From Paulinella micropora (Eukaryota > Cercozoa > Imbricatea > Euglyphida), in assembly GCA_009731375.1 (NCBI GenBank), contig BJOX01000030.1, positions 1,133,143 to 1,197,142 of the forward strand: DNA of 64,000 nucleotides. The letters run 5' to 3'. The position numbers were made by a program, and so were the translations under genes. Below are positions 1-10,818 of this stretch, piece after piece. How positions within the stretch are numbered: the first letter of the stretch is position 1; each line of letters opens with the position of its first letter. The notes below the pieces were generated by a model that had not been told where the DNA came from, searched no databases, and saw only the letters and a list, made by a program, of their open reading frames with translations.

Positions 1-165
1 ACCAGTATTTTCATTGAACATACCGGTCCGTCTGGAAGTGTTGGAACTGCCCTTGCGGGGGTGTCATTAGAGCCTATCGTCAATTCTTCGTACTCCCCTC
101 ACGGGTGAGACGATGGAGGCGCATGTGCAGAAATGCATCAGCCATTGACAGAGAAGCACTATTAT
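1..165 (+). mobile_element. tRNA-derived SINE, copy 1 (5' part outside window)
   Basis: The body of a short repeat that recurs at 209-450 and 488-727. All copies contain the segment around 'gagacgatggaggc' and end in 'aagcact' followed by an (ATT)n tail (here to about 206). The tRNA-like head lies to the left of the window. Short size, simple-sequence 3' tail and repetition indicate a SINE rather than a gene. Confidence 0.65.
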
Positions 166-166
166 T

Positions 167-206
<40 letters not shown>

Positions 207-208
207 GT

Positions 209-450
209 GGCACCGCGATAGCCCAGTGGTCAAGTTCAATACCATCTGGGACCTGTCGCCAGTTCTATTCCCGACGGCAGTATTTTCAAAGTGCGTTTTC
301 TTTGAAGGTATTGGTCTGTTGTCTGGAAGGCTTGGAGCTGCCCTGCGGGGGTGTCAGCAGAGCTATCAGTCAAATCTTCGTACTCCCCTCGCGGGTGAGA
401 CGATGGAGGCACGTGTGCAGATTTGCATCCGCCATTGACAGACAAGCACT
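209..450 (+). mobile_element. tRNA-derived SINE, copy 2
   Basis: Starts with GGCACCG and an A-box-like 'tagcccagtgg', then the same roughly 170-bp body as copies 1 and 3. The (ATT)n tail runs from 451 to about 486. Its B box is mutated (GTTCTATTC) and the 3' acceptor strand is damaged (gacggcag), so this copy is older or inactive compared with copy 3. The three copies stand head to tail, separated only by their ATT tails. Confidence 0.7.
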
Positions 451-487
451 ATTATTATTATTATTTATTATTATTATTATTATTAGT

Positions 488-726
488 GGCACCGCGATAG
501 CCCAGTGGTCAAGGCCTACCATCTGGGACCTGTCGCCAGTTCGATTCCCGTCGGTGCCAGTATTTTCAAAGAATGTTTTCTTTGAAAGTATTGGTCTGTC
601 TGGAAGGCTTGGAACTGCCCTGCGGGGGTGTCAGTAGAGCTATCGGTCAAATCTTCGTACTCCCCTCGCGGGTGAGACGATGGAGGCAAATGTGCAGATT
701 TGCATTTGCCATAGACAGAGAAGCAC

Positions 727-727
<1 letters not shown>
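488..727 (+). mobile_element. tRNA-derived SINE, copy 3 (intact tRNA-like head)
   Basis: The head (488-559) has a perfect 7-bp acceptor-like stem: GGCACCG at 488-494 pairs with CGGTGCC at 552-558. It has an A box fitting TRGYNNARNNG (tagcccagtgg) and a B box fitting GWTCRANNC (gttcgattc), the internal RNA polymerase III promoter. A tRNA-unrelated body and an (ATT)n tail follow. It is not called as a tRNA gene because the T stem pairs poorly and the head is always joined to the repeat body. The source tRNA was not identified. Confidence 0.75.
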
Positions 728-778
<51 letters not shown>

Positions 779-907
779 GTTGTTGTTGTTGTTCTTATTA
801 TTATGCTTTCTTCTTCTTCTTCTTCTTCTTCTTCTTCTTCTTCTTCTTCTTCGTCTTCGTCTTCGTCTTTTTCCTCCTCCTCCTCCTCCTCCTTCTTCTT
901 CTTCTTC

Positions 908-941
<34 letters not shown>

Positions 942-945
942 CCTT
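728..945. repeat. Compound microsatellite (ATT/GTT/CTT/CCT)
   Basis: Pure trinucleotide tracts follow one another: (ATT)n as the SINE tail, (GTT)n, (CTT)n from about 806, CCT-rich, CTT again, then (ATT)n to about 942. Long ORFs across it translate to homopolymers and are not genes. Confidence 0.95.
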
Positions 946-1394
946 CTCCTTTTTCCTTCTCTCTCCTGCATATTGGTGTGCGGCATCGATCATTTGCGAG
1001 GGTTTTTTAGAGTTCAGACTAGAGACGAACACAAAGATTTCCTTGACATGGTGTACAAGTCATTTCTCCATCCAGCAAGCACAAACTTATTAAGCTTGTG
1101 CTTGCCTAATATCTTCTGCCTCCTTCCAGGCTCAAACGAGTATTTGTGCAAGAATTGCCAAAATAGAGGAATTCGGCATGCAGGACACCTGCTAACAATA
1201 CTAGTTGGTCGAATTCCGAAAAAGCCATATCAACACAACGAATCTGGGCCTTTGAGCTCCACTCCTCGTTGCCAGAAACCATGATTTCTCAATTCCTGGG
1301 TTCATTTGCGGCGAGGGAAGAAGGGGTGGGGGTGTGAATTTCCCAGTTTCAGTTCATATTCGATTGTTGACGTTGGGTGTGCTGTCCTTTGCAG
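946..1394. other. Unassigned stretch upstream of first recognised eIF3b exon
   Basis: No coding segment could be recognised. Positions 1129-1300 resemble 58108-58320 (both start 'ctcaaacgag' and keep blocks such as the 'ttgccaaa' region), so this part is probably an old dispersed repeat. The stretch ends in the acceptor 'ctttgcag' of the first recognised eIF3b exon. Missing N-terminal exons could be hidden here or lie left of the window. Confidence 0.4.
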
Positions 1395-3813
1395 GTGTGG
1401 ACCAAATCCTTCGTGCAGTGGTCGCCGCAGGTTCGCTTCGCTGTCTTGGCTCGTTCGATTCCTTGATGTGCCTTCCTTTCCTAGGGCACCTATCTGGCTA
1501 CTTTCCACGACCAGGGTATCATGTTGTGGGGAGGGCCCGACTTTCAAGAAGTGGCCCGGTCAAGTTGTTTCCTCGTCTTGTTGACATATGGCAGTTTGTC
1601 TCTTTCGATCGCCTATGTTATACCTTGTGAACGATTTATGCATCCTCTTTGCGGCCAGGTTCTCACATAAGCACGTGCGTGCCATCGATTTTTCCCCAAA
1701 TGAGGGCTATCTAGTGACCTGGAGTGATTTTGACAAGGTTGTTGCCGTCTTCGCTTTTGTTCTGGACTCAAATGCTTACTCCTGCGTTTGTGCTCTTAGA
1801 GCAGAATTATCATCTGGGATATTCTCATGCAGTCCAAGAAGCGCGAGTTCGAAGGCGGGTACGTTTTCCTCTTTGTCTCATGCATATCGTCGTCCATGCT
1901 GCGATATATACATGCCATGCAAGTCCTGGTTGAACCGATGGTCCGTTGCTTGGTCGTAGGTCTAAATTTAAATGGAGTTTTGATGATAAGTACTTTGCGC
2001 GTGTTGGGGAGGTATTAAACCGATGGCATGTATCAGCATCGTGTTGCACGGACCGTGTTTTTTCAGAACAAATTGCAGATCTACGAAACACCTGGTATGA
2101 ATTTGCTGGGCAATAAGTCTGTCAAAGTGGATCGCGTTCATGCGGTACGTGCTAGCACCATCATCGCTACCTGCTTAACCCGTGTGTATGTCTGTAGCTG
2201 TCTTTTTCACCGAACAAGCATCTCATGGCCTACTGGTAAGCAAGTTGCTCCGCGCAGGCGGCCATCTACGTCGGTGCATATTTGCAGGGCGGCAGAACAA
2301 GAGCCGGAGCCGGCGACCATCGCCATCATGGACATCTCCACCAAACAAGTCGTCAGAGAACAACACGTCTTTACGGGCTCTGGCCAATGTCCCAAACGGC
2401 AAGAAAACAGCAGGGTCATACTTGGATGATTTCGCGTCGGCCCCAACAGACTGACTTATTGCAGGAGGGAGAGTGTTCCGTCTCAAAACCTTGCAGCGAC
2501 TGCAGAGTCAGTCACAACAGTCTTCTGCTTGGTCTCATCATTTGCTTTTTGCAGATTTCCATGTATTGGCAAAAGAAATCAGAGTATCTTGCAGTCAAAC
2601 TTGTAAGTGAGAGAGTTGGCAGTGATTCTAACTTCCATGGCTGTTCCCAACCTGCAGTGCAAACGCAAGACGAAACGAAACTTTGCGACGGCTTTCCATA
2701 TTTTTCGAACAACTGTGGTCAATCAGTGTTTGCTTGTGTCAGAGAGACATGTAGCATGTAACAGAGCGGCATTCCGGTCGAGATGCTTCCTGTTCCCGAG
2801 GCCAAGGAGTCGGGCTCCTCGCGCGATGTGCTCTTCGCCTGGGAGCCCAATGGCGTGCGTTTCGCCCTAGCCTACGGCACCGGCGGCGCTCTGAGCGTAG
2901 GCTTCTACAAGATGCAACCCTCGAAAGTTAAAGAACTAGGTCCCCTTCCGAAAATTATGCCCCACTGATGTTGCATGCTTGCTGTTGAAGTGACTTTGCC
3001 TCCTCGGCCTGTGAACGAATTGCATTGGTCTCCACGTGGCGGCATCATTCTTCTGGCAGGTTTGCTTGCGGTATGTGACTGTCCATGACAAGTGTGCTGC
3101 AGGGACGGGAGCCTTGAACGGGCAACTTGAATTCTACGATGTGACTTACAAAGGTATGTTTCCTTTCTCAGGCCCATGCCATCTCTGTTATGTCGCAGAA
3201 TCCATCGTGAAGACTGACCATTTCATGTGCAATTCGGTGGAATGGGATCCTTCGGGTATTAAACGATTCAACTTTGCTTTCAGCACTTGTCTCAGTCCTG
3301 CTTTGTCCCTTTCACGTTTTATTTGTCTCTGCCCCCCCCCCCCCTCTATATCTATCTATCTATCTATCTATCTATCTGTCTATCTGTCTATCTATCTATC
3401 TGTCTACCTACCTACCTACCTACCCACCCATCCACCCATCCATCCATCCATCCATCTATCTATCTATCTGTCTATCCCTGTCGGATGTCCCTTCCTTCGA
3501 TGTAAGAAAAATTGGTCGAGGGGGCGGGACGTTGGTGACGAAGACCAACCCTCCTAGAGCAAACTGCACCACATGCCCGTCGGCTACCTCGCAAGGCTGC
3601 ACCATGGGTAGCTGTGGCGTTGGGTGTTTTTTTTTTTCCTTTGAGCTCGCCCATAAAAGGTACTCACCCTGCACTTCGTGCTTGGTGAGTGGATCCCTCC
3701 GCTGGCCATTGGTTATTGAGGGAGCCAGGAAGGCGAAGGCAGGCCTGAGCCGAGGATGCCTCCTGGTAGGGCGATTATGGCCATTAGGCTATGCGACGCT
3801 CCTAGACTAAACA

Positions 3814-3909
<96 letters not shown>

Positions 3910-3942
3910 CATCCATCCATCCATCCATCCATCTATCCATCC

Positions 3943-3986
<44 letters not shown>

Positions 3987-6900
3987 GCGAAAACTTACCG
4001 ACGCACCGCTATTCCCTCCGGAGTGGCCGCCGTCACCCTCCCAGTGCGTGCTCTGCACCGCCTGAACCCCTTGGAGAAGATTTTGCTCATGTTCACCCTT
4101 ACGAAGATCTTTCGGGCCTCCTCGAAAAGAAGAGTCCAAAAGCGCACGTCCATCCGGACTACAAGTCGCAACCCGGCATTATCAACCTGGATTCCACCCA
4201 CTGTGTTGACGCCGAGACATACTCCCATTTCGTCCATCGGACAAGAAGTGCCCCGAAAGAACCAACCGAAAGAAGAAAACGCCTGGTATTGCCATCAACA
4301 CCAAGCGAATGGAAAGGCATTGAAGAAGAACTCCAATCCGCACTCCCTCTCATCCTGCCCTCCTCTCATCAAACGCTTGTCGTGTGACGAAGCAGTAGCG
4401 AAATTTGAAAGATATCTCTACGACTTCATATCACAACGGGTACCTCAAACAAAAACACAAGAACAAACTCATGAGCGCAAAAACCGCCACGTAACCCGGC
4501 TCCAAACAGAACTCACGCAAAACCGACAACAAAAACTGGCCCAAAAGAGACATCTGCGAGAACTCAAAAGGGCAGGTTTGATTCCAGCTGCTGTTGCAAA
4601 AAGCCTGCAAAAAACTTGGCGAGTATTATTGAAAACCGGTAACCGCCTCCGCCGTCGTCTCAAGGAAGCAACTTTAACCTCCGCTCAACGACAAGCTAAT
4701 ACAGGCTTCCGATCTGACCCTCATACGTTTGCCAAAAATCTGTTTCATCCCCCCTCAACCCAAACCACTTGCTCCCTATCCAAAGAAGACTGCGATTCCT
4801 ACTTTCCCAACCTATACAAAGACGCTAATCCTGAACAAACCTACGTGCCCTTACCTGAATGATTCGCCGACCTCTACCAACTGTCCCCTTTGACCTCAAA
4901 CCACCGTCCTTCTTGGAAACCAAAGATCTGTGCTTGCTAAGCGTAATGGTGCAGCCCCTGGCAGAGATGGTATTAGCTACCTTGTTTACAAGAGACTTCC
5001 ACCGCTTTATTTTTCTTACACAAAGTCATAGTCAAGTGTTGGACAACTGATGTTGCTAACAGCTGGGCCCACGCTGCTATCTCCCTCCTTCATGAAGACG
5101 GCGATCCACTTCAGGCCTCAAACTATTGTCCAATTGCTCTGACAAACTGCTCGGGTAAGGTATTTTTTCTGTGGTCAAAACGACCGGAGAGTTTTTTACT
5201 GGATAACAAATACTTTGACAGAGCGAAACATAAAGGTTTCCTCAGTAACGTTGCAGGATGCCCCGAACACATGGCTGCAACAAAGGCTACCATCAGAAAT
5301 GCAAAAGATCACTATCGCCAACTGGTCATAGCATGGATTGACCTAAAAAACGCTTTTGGAAGCGTAAATCACAACTTGATCCAGTTTGCTCTCTGGTGGT
5401 ACCACGTGCCCCCTATGTTTGCACGCATAATCTTCTTATATTACGAACTCTTGGTAGCCACAATCGAAGGGAAAGAATGGTCGTCAGAACCCTTTGTTTT
5501 TGCTGTGGGCGTCTTTCAAGGATGCTGCATCTCTCCTCTCCTTTTCAATATAGTTTTCAATTTACTACTTGACCTCCTATCATCCTTGACCAAAAACAAC
5601 GGATACCACTTCAAACACAAAAACTCAACGGATGAAATAATCGTGCACGAAGCTGCCTATGCTGACGACCTCAAACTACACAGCCGATCCACGAAACACT
5701 GTCAATCCCATCAACATGATAGACAAATTCTGACATGGACCAGAACAATGGCCGCGAAACCGCCCAAATGCAAAAGCCTTGCTTTCAAATATTGGACTAA
5801 AGCCGATGACCGCAAGGGTCTCAAACGATTAATGCCGATATCGTTCCCACCTTTCGACCCCGCCCTTACTATTACTGGCAAGCCAATTGACTTCATCGCT
5901 GACAAACCTTTCAAAGACCTCGAATGGATTGTCTACCATGACCTCAGCGAAAACGAACAACGAGCAGAAATCCAAAAGAAGTTCATTCTATCTATGCAAG
6001 TCATCGATAGCTGCTCGATCAATTGTTTTATGAAACTTTGGCTCTACCAACATTATGCTGTCCAGTCACTTGCCTGGCCATTTCTCATTTATGACCTCTG
6101 CTTATCTTTCGCCAAAACCCTTGAAAAAATTGCGACCCGCTTCCTCAAAAAATGGGCCAATATCTACAAAAGAGCTCTGGTCTCTTGCCTTTACCGCCCA
6201 CGCTCGAAATTCGGTCTACAGCTCCAGTCCATCGTCTCTTTTTACCAGCGACTTCAAATCAACCGTGCTCAAATGCTGAAGTACTGCCCAGATAAACACC
6301 TCTCGTCCATCTATGCGATGAACCTGACGAAACACGAAACGTTTCGAACTATCTGGAAACCAGAGCCTGTGCTCGAAAAGCTTGAGGCACAAGTTGATTT
6401 TGAATTCAAACATCGAGGCCAATCCGATCATCTCGGACTTGGCCATGGTCGCTACCCAAAAGAACATTCCATCACAGACCGCAAAGACAGGATTTTAGAA
6501 TTAGCTGCTGAGACAATACTTGAGACAACCACAGTGCATGACATGGACAAAGCCATGCAAGGGTGCTTTCTTCGTTTTGAAGACGCATGCCCTTTTGATC
6601 TCTCCTGGACTCGCCTCATCGGAACCCGTAATCCCCGTTTAATCTCTTGGGTCATCAACGCAAGCACAAACTCGGTTATTACCCCCGACCTCAGACGTCT
6701 GTGGGGAATCATTCCCAACAACAAGTGTGCTCTCTGTTCTGGTCAAGCACATTTATGTCACATCCTCTCCGGTTGCCATGTTGCCCTCAAACAAGGCCGT
6801 TATACCTGGCGTCACGACTCTGTGCTCTGCACTATTGAAGCTCCCCTTCAAAAACACATCGAGAGCCATAACAAACGCTCCCCTATAGACCAAAATGAAT

Positions 6901-7890
6901 CAAAGTCTATGTTTGTGAAAGAGGGCGAGCAGAAGCCTAAGGGACAGTCATTTCATCGACCATCCCTGCTTGACACTGCAAACGATTGGCAACTCCAAAC
7001 CCAATACACCGGTTCTGAGCAAGCCTTTCCTGTCCACATTTGTGTCACTGACCTCCGCCCCGATATCGTTGTCTGGTCACTGTCTACCAAGATATGTATT
7101 CTGATCGAGCTAACGTGCCCGGTCGAGGAAAACATCCTTGACGCACGAGCCTACAAGACCAACCGATACAACAAGCTCAAATCTCAAATCGAGGACAACG
7201 GATGGACCTGCCACCTTCGACAACGGATCGAATGCGGGGCTCGCGGCATGGTATCGTTCTCTGTTCATCGATGTTTCCGCGCCTTGGGTTTTTCCCATCC
7301 CCAATCCAAATTCCTTTGCTTCAAGCTATCGTCCTGCGTAGCTCGTTGCTCTTTTGCGATTTATCGCTCCTGTGCAGTCAAAAATTGGACTAATCTTCCT
7401 CTAGTCCGTATTGGTGACTGCATTCCATCATAGCCGTCCAGTGTTGCATAGCCCGGGCTAGGTCCCTGCGGGGGTTTAGGCCTCATACAATGTCATCATT
7501 GTAGCTTGCGCAAGCTTACGGTGCTCAAAACACTTGGACTAACGGCTTCCCTTTCTTTCCCTTCTTCCTTATCCTCCCCACTCTCCATTCCTAGATTGCC
7601 TTTTTCTTCAACGTCCTCCTCTTCTTTTTTCCAGAACACAGTCTACCCGTGATTCCCATCCCGGACACATGCACAGTACAGAAATTACTGTTTGATGTGA
7701 AACTGCGTTCCTTTGCAAGGACTACATTCCTTTGCGACATCTCATCTATCTATCTATGTATCTATCTATCTATCTATCTATCGGGACTAGTGCCCACTCC
7801 CAGCCCGCTACTCAGTGGCCGATTGGCGGCGGGGTGGAATGGATGCCTATGTCTTCGGATATGCAGAGCTGCTAGACCAAACAACAAACA

Positions 7891-7923
<33 letters not shown>

Positions 7924-8082
7924 ATCTTATCTTTACCTTTACCTTAACCTTAACCTTAACCTTAACCTTACCCTAACCCTAACCTTCACCTTAACCTTAA
8001 CCTTAACCTTATCTTATCTTATACTATCCAGTACTATCTAGTACTATCTAGGACTATATAATACTATACTATCTATCTATCG

Positions 8083-8123
<41 letters not shown>

Positions 8124-10757
8124 ACACAGTCTACCCGTGATTCCCATCCCGGACACATGCACAGTACACAAATTATTGTTTGATGTGAAACTGCGTTCCT
8201 TTGCAAGGACTACATTCCTTTGCGACATCTCATCTATCTATCTATCTATCTNNNNNNNNNNNNNNNNNNNNNNNNNNNNNNNNNNNNNNNNNNNNNNNNN
8301 NNNNNNNNNNNNNNNNNNNNNNNNNNNNNNNNNNNNNNNNNNNNNNNNNNNNNNNNNNNNNNNNNNNNNNNNNNNNNNNNNNNNNNNNNNNNNNNNNNNN
8401 NNNNNNNNNNNNNNNNNNNNNNNNNNNNNNNNNNNNNNNNNNNNNNNNNNNNNNNNNNNNNNNNNNNNNNNNNNNNNNNNNNNNNNNNNNNNNNNNNNNN
8501 NNNNNNNNNNNNNNNNNNNNNNNNNNNNNNNNNNNNNNNNNNNNNNNNNNNNNNNNNNNNNNNNNNNNNNNNNNNNNNNNNNNNNNNNNNNNNNNNNNAC
8601 CTGGAGACGGTCTCTGCCACTGGCAACTCAGCCTAGGGTTCAGATCTAACTATCTCCTACAGTGACGATTTTGTGTCCGCCGTTAATCGCGCGCAGCGCA
8701 AGGGCTAAACAGGCAACCAACTCCTGACCATGGCTGATGAAGTCGGGGCGTGATGCAAAGGGTTGATGAAGTCGGGGTTGTAGAAGGTAACTCACAACGA
8801 GCGTGAACTCCTGAAACCTCGACTTGCTTGTGGCATCATCTCCTTAGGGCACACGCTCCTGGGGAGTGTTCTAGTGTTGTCCCGTATAGTTCAAAAGGGC
8901 TCGGCTACCTTTCGGCTTGAACTGGGCACAGACACCAACCACAGCGAGACAGTGGTTGGTGTGCAGCTTGGCCGGTGCTGAAAGTTCTTGTCCGGGGGTA
9001 GTATAGGAGGCCATGGCTTTTCAAGCTAAGCCACGCCCATAGATTAAACATATCTATCTATCTATATGTATTCTCTTTTCCTTCATATTTCTCGCAGTCT
9101 TAGTTGAGCATGTTTTTTGCTTACAAACCTGCAGGCAGATTCGTTTGTACCGCAGTTTGTAGTCAACTCATTAATACAGACGGATATCGTTTTACGGTTA
9201 GCAAAACACGTAGTTGTGCGACGAGGCATAGAATTGAATTGATTCGTAGATGGAAAACGGTTACCGCATGTGGACCATGGATGGGACAAACATCAACAAG
9301 GTGTAAGGCAGTGCTTTTTCTTGCTTGGACACGCGACTGTGATGCAGGTTCGTCTAAATGCCTGCTACCAGATCATTTGGAGGCCGCGCCCAGAGAAACT
9401 GCTGACAGTGGAGGAGACCAAGGTGGGCAGTCCCGCCTGACGTGATGTTTGCTGAGCGCTCTTGTGGCAGAACATTCGAGAGAACCTCAAGACCAAGTAC
9501 TGGGACCAATTCGTCAAGGTCCAGTCAATAGCATCTAAAACATTATTTCTTCTTCTTCTTCTTCTTCTTCTTCTTCTTCTTCTTCTTCTTCTACCTTCTT
9601 CTTCTTCTACCTTCTTCTTCCTTCTTCCTTCATCCTTCTTCCTTCTTCTTCTTCTCCCTCCTTCTTCTTCTTCGTCTCCTTCTTCTTCTTCTTCTTCTTC
9701 TTCTTCTTCCTTCTTCCTTCTTCCTTCTGCTTTCTTCTTCTTCTTCTTCTTCTTCTTCTTCTTCTTCTCTTCTTCCTCCTCCTTCTTCTTCTCCTTCTTC
9801 TTCTTCTTCTTCTTCTTCTTCTTCTCCTCCTCCTCCTCCTCCTTCTCCTCCTCCTGCTCCTCCTCCTCCTGCTCCTCCTTCTGCTCCTCCGTCTCCTTCT
9901 CCGTCTCCTTCTCCGTCTCCTTCTCCTTCTTCTTCCTTCTTCTTCTTCTTTTCTTCTTCTTTTCTTCTCCTTTCTTCTCCTTCCTTTTTTCTTCTTCCTT
10001 CTTCTTTCTTCCTTCTTCTTTCTCCTTCTTTTCTTCTTTTCTTCTTTTCTTCTTTTCTTCTTGCTCCTTCTTGCTCCTTCTTTCTTCTTTCTTCTTTCTT
10101 CTTTCTTCCTTCTTTCTTCCTTCTTTCTCCCTTCTTTCTCCCTTCTTCCTCTTTCTTTCTTCTTTCTTCTTCTTTCTTCTTTCTTCTTCTTTCTTCTTCT
10201 TTCTTTCTTCTTTCTTGCTTCTTTCTTGCTTCTTTCTTCTTTCTTCTTTCTTTCCTTCTTTCTTTCTTTCTTTCTTTCTCTCTTTCTTCTCTCTTCTTTC
10301 TTTCTTTCTTCTTCTTCTTTCTTTCTTCCTTCTTTCTTCTGTCTTTCTCCTGTCCTCTTTCTTTCTTCTTTCTTCTTTCTTTCTTTCTTTCTTTTCTTTC
10401 TTTCTTTCTTTCTTTCTTTCTAAGCAAGAAAGAAGCAAGAAAGAAAGCAAGCAAGAAAGCAAGAAAGAAAGAAAGAAAGCTTCTTTCTTTCTTCTTTCTG
10501 CTTCTTCTTCTGCTTCTTCTTCTGCTTCTTCTTCTGCTTCTTCTTCTGCTTCTTCTGCTTCTTCTTCTGCTTCTTCTGCTTCCTCTGCTTCTTCTTCTTC
10601 TTCTTCTTCTTCTTCTTCTTCTTCTTCTTCTTCTTCTTCTTCTGCTTCTGCTTCTGCTTCTGTTTCTGCTGCTGCTTCTGCTACTGCTTCTTCTGCTTAT
10701 GCTTTTTCTGCTTCTGCTGCTGCTTCTGCTCCTCGTGCTGCCGCGTCTCATATGCGT

Positions 10758-10818
<61 letters not shown>

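Larger units (their letters stand above)
3985..7743 (+). mobile_element. Non-LTR retrotransposon (LINE) with restriction-like endonuclease
   Basis: The element starts at 'gcgaaaacttaccg' directly after an (ATCT)n array and ends at 'gcgacatctc' directly before another (ATCT)n tail. It encodes an N-terminal region, a reverse transcriptase, a CCHC motif and a C-terminal PD-(D/E)XK endonuclease. That is the domain order of early-branching LINEs (R2, R4/Dong, NeSL groups), which lack an AP endonuclease. The last ~100 bp recur alone at 8123-8231 and inverted at 63100-63210. It sits inside the large eIF3b intron, sense to the gene. Confidence 0.88.

Noticed and set aside
488-559. Functional tRNA gene
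   Set aside because: The T stem pairs poorly, the head is repeated with a common non-tRNA body and ATT tail, and the sibling copy has a broken B box. It fits a SINE head better.
4936-7433. Group II intron or retroviral reverse transcriptase
   Set aside because: The CCHC plus PD-(D/E)XK tail, absence of LTRs, RNase H or maturase motifs, and the simple-repeat 3' tail indicate a non-LTR element.
7936-8010. Chromosome end
   Set aside because: The telomere-like block is short, degenerate and inside a gene intron with unique sequence on both sides.
8599-9050. Hammerhead ribozyme
   Set aside because: CTGATGA and GAAAC are present, but they could not be placed in the three-stem core with correct spacing, so the match is probably chance.
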